Of a DNA stretch of 64,000 bases, positions 17,620-25,439 are shown in pieces. Position 1 is the first letter of the stretch. Each line of letters starts with the position of its first letter. The notes below the pieces were generated by a model. The model saw only the letters and a program-made list of their open reading frames with translations, did no database searches and was not told the origin of the DNA. The stretch spans positions 1 to 64,000 of the forward strand of contig NZ_CAUM01000191.1 of the NCBI RefSeq assembly GCF_000350085.1, read 5' to 3'. The DNA is from Mesorhizobium metallidurans STM 2683. GTDB taxonomy: Bacteria; Pseudomonadota; Alphaproteobacteria; Rhizobiales; Rhizobiaceae. Both the position numbers and the translations under genes were made by a program.

Positions 17620-20595
17620 ATGGCAAAGCGGAAGCTTCTCAAAGAGCAGGATCGACGGAAGCTTTTCGACGTACCAGTCGATGAGGACAGCCTGATCCGA
17701 CACTATTCGTTGTCACCGGCGGATCGCCTGGAGATTGAGCTGCGGAGGCGTGAGCATAATCGGCTCGGCTTTGCCGTTCAGCTATGTCTGATGCGTCATC
17801 CTGGCCGGGTACTGGGAGCGGAAGAGACCCCGCCTCGCGCCATGCTCAGATATGTTGCCGACCAAATCGGCGCCGACCCAGAAGCATTTGCACTCTATGC
17901 ACGCCGTGAAGAAACCCGTCGCGATCACACGTCGCGCCTCATGCTGTATCTGGATACGAGAAGCGCGACGGCGCAAGATCGGCGGGCCGCGCTATTGGCT
18001 GCAATTCAGACGGCGACGATGTCTGACGACGGTGCTGCGATCGCAAGTTCCATTGTCGCCACGTTTCGCCAACGTGGGTCTCTTCTGCCGGCAATCGACA
18101 CGATCGAACGGATCGGCCTTGCCGGCCGTGCGATAACCCGCCGACGAGCGGAGAGAATTCTGATTGAAGACATCCCGTTTGATACGCTTCAATCAGTGGA
18201 TAGGCTGTTAGAGGTTGACCCGTCGATCAGCCAGACCCGCTTTCATTGGCTGCGGTCGGCGCCAGAAGCGCCTGGCGCGTCGAACCTGGTCGGGCTGACA
18301 GAAAGAGTTGCCTTCCTGCGCACGCTGGAGATCGATCCGAGATTGCAGATGCGGATTTCCTCGGGTCGGTGGGACCAGATGATCCGCGAAGGGAACGCCA
18401 CGCCGGCGTGGTTGGCCAATGACTTCAATTCCAGTCGTCGACACGCCCTAATCGTGGCGCAGGTCATCAAGCTCAGCCAGAAACTCACCGACGACGCTGT
18501 GACGATGTTCATCAAGCTGATGGGTAGGCTGTTCTCGCAAGCCAACAACCGCAGGAAGCAGCGGCACATGGACTGCAGACGGGATACCGCCAAGGCACTG
18601 CGCATGTTCCTCGACACGATCACTGCCCTGCAGTCCGCGAACGAATACGGTCGGAATGCGTTGGAGGTTCTCGACCAGAAAGTCGGCTGGCATCGGCTGC
18701 TCCGGATGAAGCCAGAACTTGAATCGATGGTCGAGGACAACGAGGCGTCGCCCCTGACCTTGGCTGCCGAACAGTATGCAACCATAAGCAAATATGCCGG
18801 TGCATTCCTGCAGGCGTTCACGTTCCAGTCGGCACGGCGACACGATCCGCTCCTTGCGGCAATTTCGCTGCTGAAACGGATCTATGCCGAGAAGCGTCGG
18901 ACACTCCCGGATCGCGTCCCCCTAACCCACCTCAGCCAAGCTGATCGTCGGCTTATCCTCGAACAGGGACAGCCTGATCGCCGTCTCTACGAGATTGCCA
19001 CGCTCGCCGTCTTGCGGGACAGGCTTCGATCAGCCGACATTTGGGTCGACGGCAGCCGATCCTTCCGGCCAATCGACGAGCACCTGATGCCGCGGTCGAC
19101 ATTCGCCGCGATGAAGGAAGAGGATCGGCTCGGATTGGGCGTCCAAGGTGATGGCGCGGCTTGGCTTGCCGAAGCGCGTCAGATGCTCGACTTCAACCTG
19201 AAGCGTCTGGCGCACAGAGCACGGTCCGGAAAGCTCGAAGGTGTCCGCCTTGAAGCTGGTAGCTTAATCGTCACGCCGACCACCGGCGAAGTCCCTGCCG
19301 CCGCAGACGAGCTGAATGCTGAGATCAGCGATATGTACCCAATGGTTGAGGTGCCGGACCTCTTGAGGGAGGTGCACGATTGGACCGGCTTTGCCGATCA
19401 CTTCACGCATGTCCGCACGGGTGACATTCCGAGAAACGTCTCGGCCATGCTGGCCGGCGTGCTGGCGGACGCAACCAACCTCGGTCCGAAGCGAATGGCG
19501 AGCGCATCCAAAGGCATCAGCGCTCACCAGATCGGCTGGATGCGCACGTTCCACGCTCGGTCGGAGACCTATCGCGCGGCGCAAGCATGTATCACCGATG
19601 CACACACCCGACATCCGCATTCTCGACTGTGGGGCAACGGAACAACCTCATCGTCCGATGGCCAATTCTTCCGCGCGAGCGACCGAGCCGCAAAGCGCGG
19701 CGACGTCAATCTGCACTACGGCAGCGAGCCGGGTTCGAAGTTTTACAGCCATTTGTCCGACCAGTATGGCTACTTCAGCATCTTGCCGATCAGCCCAACC
19801 GAAAGCGAGGCGGCCTATGTGCTCGATGGACTGTTCGATCAGGACACGGTTCTCGACATCCAGGAACACTTTACCGATACAGGCGGTGCAAGCGATCACG
19901 TCTTCGGGCTGTTTACCCTGATCGGAAAGCGGTTCTCACCGCGACTGCGCAACCTCAAGGATCGGAAGTTCCACACATTCGAGAAGAGCGATGCATATCC
20001 GGCGCTGTCGAACCACATCGGAGCACCGATCAATGCCACCCTGATCCTCGACCATTGGGACGATCTGCTCCATCTGGCGGCGTCGATCACCACGCGGTCC
20101 GTCGTGCCGTCCACAATTCTGAAGAAGCTGTCAGCATCCCCGAAGGAAAGCCAGCTTGCCAGAGCATTGCGCGAACTGGGTCGCATCGAGCGATCCTTGT
20201 TCATGATCGAGTGGTACTCGAGTCCGGCATTGCGCCGTCGCTGCCAAGCCGGCCTCAATAAGGGCGAGGCTGCGCACAAGCTCAAACGCGCTGTCTTCTT
20301 CCACGAACGTGGCGAGATCCGTGACCGATCGTTCGAAAGCCAGGCGTTCCGTGCCTCCGGCCTTAACCTCGTCGTCAGCGCGATCGTACACTGGAACACG
20401 ATCTATATCGAACGGGCCGTCACCCACTTACGCAGCGTGCGTCGCGAAATCCCTGATCATCTGCTCAGGCACATCTCGCCGCTGAGTTGGGAACACATCA
20501 ATCTGACCGGCATCTACACCTGGGACAGCGAACAGCATCTGCCGGAAGGCTTCCGGTCGCTGAGACTCCCGGCTGGGTTACGGCGAGCCGCATGA
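17620..20595 (+). CDS. tnpA: Tn3-family transposase
   Basis: The product is 991 residues, the usual length for TnpA of this family, starting at an ATG preceded by GGGATGAAAG. Family-typical segments are the N-terminal DUF4158-like DNA-binding part (SLSPADRLEIELRRREHNRL) and, in the C-terminal half, DATNLGPKRMA, LHYGSEPGSKFYSHLSDQYG and LRELGRIERSLFMIEWYSS. These include the acidic catalytic residues of the DDE domain. The frame is uninterrupted to the right inverted repeat, so the element may be active. It catalyses replicative transposition; resolution would have to come from host recombination, because no resolvase gene is present. Confidence 0.95.
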   Translation: MAKRKLLKEQDRRKLFDVPVDEDSLIRHYSLSPADRLEIELRRREHNRLGFAVQLCLMRHPGRVLGAEETPPRAMLRYVADQIGADPEAFALYARREETRRDHTSRLMLYLDTRSATAQDRRAALLAAIQTATMSDDGAAIASSIVATFRQRGSLLPAIDTIERIGLAGRAITRRRAERILIEDIPFDTLQSVDRLLEVDPSISQTRFHWLRSAPEAPGASNLVGLTERVAFLRTLEIDPRLQMRISSGRWDQMIREGNATPAWLANDFNSSRRHALIVAQVIKLSQKLTDDAVTMFIKLMGRLFSQANNRRKQRHMDCRRDTAKALRMFLDTITALQSANEYGRNALEVLDQKVGWHRLLRMKPELESMVEDNEASPLTLAAEQYATISKYAGAFLQAFTFQSARRHDPLLAAISLLKRIYAEKRRTLPDRVPLTHLSQADRRLILEQGQPDRRLYEIATLAVLRDRLRSADIWVDGSRSFRPIDEHLMPRSTFAAMKEEDRLGLGVQGDGAAWLAEARQMLDFNLKRLAHRARSGKLEGVRLEAGSLIVTPTTGEVPAAADELNAEISDMYPMVEVPDLLREVHDWTGFADHFTHVRTGDIPRNVSAMLAGVLADATNLGPKRMASASKGISAHQIGWMRTFHARSETYRAAQACITDAHTRHPHSRLWGNGTTSSSDGQFFRASDRAAKRGDVNLHYGSEPGSKFYSHLSDQYGYFSILPISPTESEAAYVLDGLFDQDTVLDIQEHFTDTGGASDHVFGLFTLIGKRFSPRLRNLKDRKFHTFEKSDAYPALSNHIGAPINATLILDHWDDLLHLAASITTRSVVPSTILKKLSASPKESQLARALRELGRIERSLFMIEWYSSPALRRRCQAGLNKGEAAHKLKRAVFFHERGEIRDRSFESQAFRASGLNLVVSAIVHWNTIYIERAVTHLRSVRREIPDHLLRHISPLSWEHINLTGIYTWDSEQHLPEGFRSLRLPAGLRRAA

Positions 20596-20604
20596 GTTCG
20601 TGAT

Positions 20605-20651
20605 CCGTTCGACCTTAGCGTACGATTTCGCACTGCTCTTGTTCTGACCCC
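20605..20651 (-). repeat. Right terminal inverted repeat of the Tn3-type element
   Basis: This is the 47-bp partner of 17444-17490. It begins nine bases after the transposase stop codon and ends directly against the truncated abiEii reading frame. Confidence 0.9.
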
Positions 20652-20750
20652 ATTCTGGGATGCCGTGCCGAGGCGCAGCGCCGTCGTATCGAAGGCGCTT
20701 AACATCGTGTCCGACCCTGCCGCGAGGACCTCGTCGAAAGCCGCATTCAT
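20652..20750 (-). pseudogene. abiEii: AbiEii toxin, 5' fragment (33 codons)
   Basis: The frame MNAAFDEVLAAGSDTMLSAF... to RLGTASQN is the N-terminus of an AbiEii-type toxin. Its ATG overlaps the AbiEi stop codon (ATGA), the standard arrangement of the pair. It is cut precisely by the right end of the Tn3-type element. In related toxins the QN is followed by a VEKDFWV-like segment, then the nucleotidyltransferase core of about 50 residues; that part is missing from the window. The rest of the gene resumes at 15529, five kilobases away. Confidence 0.8.
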
Positions 20751-21580
20751 GTCTTCGCGGTCCGGGTTGCGCCGCGCTTGGCGGTTCGTGTCTTGTCGGC
20801 AGAGTGCGGTTTCGGCTTCCGTCGGCCGATGGCTGCGTGATCGTCGTCGCCGTCCCTCGTTCGTTGTCGCTGACGATCATGATCAGCATCGGCACCAGCA
20901 TGATCATCATCACCGACATGCCAACGACCAACGCCAGCGTCGTTTTCGACAAGCGGCTTGAGAAACACCCACATCCAGGTTGGCAGCGCCGTCATACCCG
21001 CAGTGATGTCAGCTTTCAGCGGCGGGCCCGCAACGGGATCCTCGAAGAGTTTGGCGAGCTTGCGCTTGACGTGATCACTCTCTCCTTCACGGACCAGGAG
21101 ATCGCGGAGCCAGTGAAGCGCCTGGACGACGCGCATCGCCGGTCGCCCGGCCCAGAACAGCTTGCTGGCCGCGGTCGGACGGAAGGTGATCGTGACGTTG
21201 CCGAGCTTGATCGCACGACGGCGGGCGTCTGTGTGCACCACGATTTTTGCGGGGACCGCGTCGGTCAGGCCCAGATCGTTTGCTGCGGTCATGCCATCGA
21301 CAAGCATCCGGGTTTGGTCGCGTCGACCAACGGCGTCGATGACCGAGCGCGGATCGGGCGGGTTGGTTTTTTGGGTGAGCTTGTTGAAGCCAGGCTGATC
21401 GTAGAGCCCTCGATCGATTCGCCTGAGGGTTTGCGCCTTCGTCAACCGCTGTAACGCCTTATCGACGGCGTCCCGCGATGCGAGATCCACGAAATCACTC
21501 GGCGTCCACACCTTGCGCGGCGCGTCGGCACGGATGCGGTCAAGCATGGCTGTCTTCAGATCGGGTGAGTCGCTGCTCAT
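20747..21580 (-). CDS. abiEi: AbiEi-family antitoxin (DUF6088-like), DNA-binding
   Basis: The 277-residue protein has the AbiEi layout. An N-terminal winged-helix region (VWTPSDFVDLASRDAVDKALQ, RIDRGLYDQPGFN) is followed by a C-terminal toxin-neutralising domain with VIDAVGRRDQTRMLVDGMTAA and KLFWAGRPAMRVVQALHWLRD. Such antitoxins repress their own promoter by binding inverted repeats, which are present just upstream. The tail after residue 215 is unusual: rich in Asp, His and Arg, and low in complexity. The ATGA overlap with the toxin start is preserved, so the tail is native to this copy. With the toxin destroyed, the protein can only act as a regulator. Confidence 0.82.
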   Translation of the reverse strand: MSSDSPDLKTAMLDRIRADAPRKVWTPSDFVDLASRDAVDKALQRLTKAQTLRRIDRGLYDQPGFNKLTQKTNPPDPRSVIDAVGRRDQTRMLVDGMTAANDLGLTDAVPAKIVVHTDARRRAIKLGNVTITFRPTAASKLFWAGRPAMRVVQALHWLRDLLVREGESDHVKRKLAKLFEDPVAGPPLKADITAGMTALPTWMWVFLKPLVENDAGVGRWHVGDDDHAGADADHDRQRQRTRDGDDDHAAIGRRKPKPHSADKTRTAKRGATRTAKT

Positions 21581-21653
21581 GTCCGAAAATTGTAGAGGTT
21601 TTTCGGACGATCAACAAGCAGCCTGTCCGAAAGATATATACAAATTTCGGACA
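21580..21653 (-). promoter_or_regulatory. Two inverted-repeat operators in front of abiEi
   Basis: TGTCCGAAA and its exact complement TTTCGGACA stand at 21624-21632 and 21645-21653, separated by 12 AT-rich bases containing TATATAC. A second pair (TGTCCGAAAA at 21580 and TTTTTCGGAC ending at 21608) lies between this and the start codon. Paired inverted repeats around the promoter are the known mode of AbiEi autorepression, so this is probably the original promoter of the whole abiE-sigma-helicase array. Confidence 0.7.
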
Positions 21654-21671
21654 GGGTCATCTGATCTCCAC

Positions 21672-24305
21672 TTAGGACTGACTCGGTTGCCAGTCGCTCA
21701 TCTGCAAAATGTTTCCGCCGAGTTTTGCGAACGCGCGTTGGCGGCAGGAGAATACGAGAATCTGCTGATCGCGTGATTGACGATGCAAAGCGTCGAACAT
21801 GCGCTCAATGCGATCGTCATCGGAATAGACCAACGCGTCATCCAGGATGACCGGTGTGGGGCGCCCGTCGCGGGCGAGCAGACGGGCGAAGGCCAGCCGG
21901 GTCAGAACCGAAAGCTGTTCTCGCATGCCGCCACTCAACCTCTCGACATCCTCGTCCTGACCATTGCGACGAACGGTCTGCGGCAACAGTGTATTCTCAT
22001 CGAACACTATGGAGATGTCGTCGAATAACAGTCTGAGTAGCGGCCGCAGCTCGGACATGACCGGCTTAAGATATAGATCGCGTGCCGCCGAGCGTGCAGC
22101 GCCCAGCGTTGTGCGCAGCCGGTCGAGAACGGCCTTTTCGATTTCGAAGCGTCCCACTCGCTCTTCAGCGACTTCCAATTTTTCCCTGGCCTCGCGCCAA
22201 GCTTCTTCCACCGCGTCGTCGGACCGAGTGCGAATATGGCCATTGAGATCGGCAAGAGTCACACGCAACTGACCTGCCTCCTGAGTGGCGGCATCCTGAA
22301 CCGAGCGGGCACGGCGCAGAACGGCCTCGGCGCTGGTGAGATCGTGAGCCCCGTCGCGCAGGGGCGCGGCGCGCATTTCGGCCGCTTCGCGCAGAGTTTG
22401 TCGTGCGTTGGCCTCGGTAAGCAGCAAGCGCTCCTTTTCCTCGCGTGCTGCTTCAGGTCCCAATATGACGTCGAGGCTGGTCAGTTCCGCCTGGATGGTC
22501 ACGTAAGCAGTCTCCGCGGCCATGACAGCCTCGTCAGCATGGCTGCGCAGGGGCAGGGCCTCGCGCACGTTGTTGCGTGTTGTCGTCACACGCTGCTGAG
22601 CTGCTGCATGATGTTGTCGGATCTGTTGCGAATCGACCTTAAGTTCGAGGTCCCCGGCCGCGAGGGCACTCAGTCGGGCAAGCTCTTCGTGCAATTGCTG
22701 TAGTCCCTTGGGCGCGAGATCGCCGAGCCGCTGACGCGCCAAGCCCAGTTCGGCGGCCCTGTCGCGCGCTTCAACCAAGCGCTGGCGTGCCGTCATGAGG
22801 CTGTCGACACCAAGGGCCGCAAGCAGGCTGTGGTGCTTCGCTTCGGCTTCTTCGATTGTCCGGTTGGCTTGCTGGGGCCGATTTGAGCGCAGGGTCAAAG
22901 CTCCGATGCCGGTAATATCTATGCGCACGGTGCCAGCAAAGCTTTGATCTTCTGCATGGGCCAAGGGCTTGGCATTGATGGTCACCAAATCGGCGGCGCC
23001 GTCCCGGTATTCCATGCGTAGCGTCGGCAGGGTTCCCAGTTGCGTTGCACGAAGGCCGGCAAGGTCGATTTCGAGCGCTTGGAGTTGCTCGACAGCCTGT
23101 TCCGGCACCGTCAGCATAGCTAGCGCTGCCTCTCCGTCTTCGATCTGGGTTCTGGCGACTTCGGCTTGTTTTAACCGGTTGTGTAGGCTGGCCAGTTGTT
23201 CGGCCGCATCGCGCGCCAAAAGGGTCGCATCCAGCCGCGCGAGCAATTCGCGTGCTTCGAGCTCTTCCTGTTCGGCTGCCTGAACTTCGCCCATCGCTTG
23301 TTCGTTTTCGGCAATGGCAAAAGCGCGCCGATCGAGAACCTCACTGCGGCGAAGCTGCGCAATCGTCGACTGCTCGCGCAGATCCGTGGCTCTTTTGAGC
23401 GCGGTCCGAAAACTATCGAGGGCCTGCTTCGCCGCGTCGTGGTGAATTGCGGCCAGAGCAGCTTCCGCTTCAGCAGCCTTCAAGGCTTCGCTGTGCGATT
23501 TGGCGGCCTCGACTGAGGCTTCGGCGGCCGAGATACCCTCCCGCCGGATAGCGCCTTCTTCGGGGTTTTCAAGCTCAGACAGACGCGCCAACGCCATACG
23601 CCGCTTGTCGAGAGCATCGCGCAGACCGGCAACTTCGGCGCTGAGGCGCAGTTCTTCTTTCAGCAGTTTGTCACGCTCATCGAGCGCCGCCGCATAGAGA
23701 CCGCCGCTCTTGGGACGCAGCGTTGACGTAACCAGGCTATAGAGTTCTTCTTCGCATGCGGCGGTGATTTCGGCCATGCGTCGCCCGCCGGTCAGGGCCT
23801 CAACTTCCCCCTGAACCGAGGATAGTAGGCTTTCGCGCACGCGTTTTTCGCCATCCTCCTCGCTTTTGCTGCGCTTTTCGAGGCCGGTGACCCCTTGGCG
23901 AACCCAGAGCAATCCTGCCGGTCCTGCGGTTCCGCCGTGGATTAGTTTGCCGATAAACGCTTCGGCCTCGTCCGCTTGAGCCAACAGTCGCCCCCGATCG
24001 AGGTCGACAACGTTGGCCAGCTTGCCTCCATAAAACTGCTTGGTAAGCCGATATCGTCCTTCTGAAGTGGTGATGTCGGCCTCCACCACCGGATTGCCCC
24101 CACTATAAGGCCGCAGCAGTCTTACGCCTTCGGGCGTCCCGGTGTGGGACTGGAAAAAGAGTGCATGGAGTGCTTCGAAGAAGGTTGATTTGCCGAATTC
24201 ATTGACTGCGCAAAGCACGTTGACGCCGTCGCCTATGTTCTCGATGGCGACGCCTTGCCCAGCGAACCGTTTGACGTTGTGGAGCCGAAGGGCTGTAAGT
24301 TTCAT
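21672..24305 (-). CDS. SbcC/Rad50-like (YhaN-type) SMC ATPase
   Basis: The ATG at 24305 overlaps the SbcD-like stop as ATGA. The 877-residue protein has an SMC-type N-terminal ATPase half (MKLTALRLHNVKRFAGQG) with a P-loop AVNEFGKST at about 38-46. Long coiled-coil arms rich in Glu, Ala and Arg follow, and then a C-terminal half with signature ERLSGGMREQ and Walker B TPVILDDALVYSDD. This is the layout of Rad50/SbcC and of shorter YhaN-type proteins. With the adjacent nuclease it should form an ATP-gated complex that cleaves DNA ends or hairpins. I see no CxxC zinc hook in the coiled coil. Housekeeping sbcCD is usually elsewhere, so this is probably an accessory, defence-linked copy. Confidence 0.85.
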   Translation of the reverse strand: MKLTALRLHNVKRFAGQGVAIENIGDGVNVLCAVNEFGKSTFFEALHALFFQSHTGTPEGVRLLRPYSGGNPVVEADITTSEGRYRLTKQFYGGKLANVVDLDRGRLLAQADEAEAFIGKLIHGGTAGPAGLLWVRQGVTGLEKRSKSEEDGEKRVRESLLSSVQGEVEALTGGRRMAEITAACEEELYSLVTSTLRPKSGGLYAAALDERDKLLKEELRLSAEVAGLRDALDKRRMALARLSELENPEEGAIRREGISAAEASVEAAKSHSEALKAAEAEAALAAIHHDAAKQALDSFRTALKRATDLREQSTIAQLRRSEVLDRRAFAIAENEQAMGEVQAAEQEELEARELLARLDATLLARDAAEQLASLHNRLKQAEVARTQIEDGEAALAMLTVPEQAVEQLQALEIDLAGLRATQLGTLPTLRMEYRDGAADLVTINAKPLAHAEDQSFAGTVRIDITGIGALTLRSNRPQQANRTIEEAEAKHHSLLAALGVDSLMTARQRLVEARDRAAELGLARQRLGDLAPKGLQQLHEELARLSALAAGDLELKVDSQQIRQHHAAAQQRVTTTRNNVREALPLRSHADEAVMAAETAYVTIQAELTSLDVILGPEAAREEKERLLLTEANARQTLREAAEMRAAPLRDGAHDLTSAEAVLRRARSVQDAATQEAGQLRVTLADLNGHIRTRSDDAVEEAWREAREKLEVAEERVGRFEIEKAVLDRLRTTLGAARSAARDLYLKPVMSELRPLLRLLFDDISIVFDENTLLPQTVRRNGQDEDVERLSGGMREQLSVLTRLAFARLLARDGRPTPVILDDALVYSDDDRIERMFDALHRQSRDQQILVFSCRQRAFAKLGGNILQMSDWQPSQS

Positions 24306-25426
24306 GATCCCATCGCCTCGCAATAGCTGAACAGCCGAACCAGTGCTTCTCGCGATATGTCGCGTTCGACAGTCGACCGCCTTTCGTCGGCGCTTTCATC
24401 CAACAGTGCCTGCGCTGCCTCGCGAAGGGCACCGGAGCGATCGATCCGATCCAAATCGCCGCTTTCGCAGTCGGTCGCGAGCCCGTCCCCTTGCAGCTCC
24501 AGATAGGCGTAGTCGGGCGCGGCTGCCGCGACCGCCGCTTCGAGGGCGGTTCGTCTGCTTACCCGTACCCGGCCAGACGCGACAATTCGCAGCAAGGTCT
24601 GACGCCGCAAGTCTGCCGGTGGTAGCAACGCTTCAAATGCCGCCGCGCTGTCATCGCCAGACAGCAAATGCAGTGGAGCGGTTTTCCAGGAAAAGCTGGC
24701 TGTTTCGACGGCCACGATCTCGGGCAGGGCGCCGGGCCCGGCAATGGAAACGACAAGGGCCTGACCGGGTGTTTCATGCTTGAAACGGTCAGGTTCGGGC
24801 GCACCGCTGTAGCGGCTGCGCTCATTGATGGTGACGGACCCGTGCCAGTCGCCAAGTGCCAGATAATCGAGGCCGGCCTTGGTCGCGCGATCTGGTGCAA
24901 TGACATCGGACGCTGCTGAATCTTCGGAAAAGTTCTGAATAGCGCCATGAGCAAGGCCGAGCCGGATGGCGCCTTGCGGCGTCGCGGCGCTGTTCATCCA
25001 CTCGGTAAGGTCGCGACCGGGTCTGCGGGTGGTGCAAGGTGCTGGCAACAGCGCCACGTCCGCGCCAATGGTCAGGGTTTCAGGGCGGGTCGCCAGTATG
25101 ACATTGTCCGGCACAACGCTACCCGCAGCGCTCCACAATTGATCAGCTAACAGTGAATCGTGGTTGCCAGGGAGCAATATCCAGCGCAAGGGCGCGCTCT
25201 GGCTCATCTCGGCAAGGGCCTGCCGCAACATCGCTGGTGTAGGCGTTTCGGTGTCGAACGTATCGCCGGCCAGAAATATTGTGGATGCACCATGGACCCG
25301 TGCCTGTTCTGCCAGCCGGCTGATCGCGCCATGGCGCGCTTCACGGAGCCGCCCGCGCAGATCCTCCGGCATGTTGCCGAACCGCTTGCCGATATGAAGA
25401 TCGGAGCTGTGGATGAATCGAAACAT
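24302..25426 (-). CDS. SbcD/Mre11-like metallophosphoesterase nuclease
   Basis: The start is MFRFIHSSDLHIG at 25426, supported by CGGAGA upstream; the longer open frame to 25810 is a shadow of the DUF4011 gene. The 374-residue product has the calcineurin-like set of metal ligands: SSDLH, LAGDTFD, LPGNHDS, LAHG and GDWHG, in the expected order. A capping domain follows. Mre11/SbcD enzymes are Mn-dependent exo- and endonucleases controlled by the Rad50/SbcC ATPase. The gene begins 13 bp after the DUF4011-helicase stop and overlaps the SbcC-like gene, so the three form one operon. Confidence 0.88.
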   Translation of the reverse strand: MFRFIHSSDLHIGKRFGNMPEDLRGRLREARHGAISRLAEQARVHGASTIFLAGDTFDTETPTPAMLRQALAEMSQSAPLRWILLPGNHDSLLADQLWSAAGSVVPDNVILATRPETLTIGADVALLPAPCTTRRPGRDLTEWMNSAATPQGAIRLGLAHGAIQNFSEDSAASDVIAPDRATKAGLDYLALGDWHGSVTINERSRYSGAPEPDRFKHETPGQALVVSIAGPGALPEIVAVETASFSWKTAPLHLLSGDDSAAAFEALLPPADLRRQTLLRIVASGRVRVSRRTALEAAVAAAAPDYAYLELQGDGLATDCESGDLDRIDRSGALREAAQALLDESADERRSTVERDISREALVRLFSYCEAMGS

Positions 25427-25439
25427 GGAGTCTCCGAGA

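Larger units (their letters stand above)
17444..20651 (+). mobile_element. Tn3-family insertion sequence carrying only tnpA
   Basis: A 3.2-kb element is bounded by 47-bp inverted repeats beginning GGGGTCAGAAC with one mismatch. It contains a full-length Tn3-type transposase and no resolvase, res site or cargo, so it resembles simple Tn3-derived insertion sequences such as IS1071. The five bases outside the two ends differ (TATTT on the left, ATTCT on the right), so the expected 5-bp target duplication is absent. The right end sits exactly after codon 33 of abiEii; the left end abuts a 47-bp orphan segment (17397-17443) and then the intron. An adjacent deletion after insertion is the simplest explanation. 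Confidence 0.88.
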
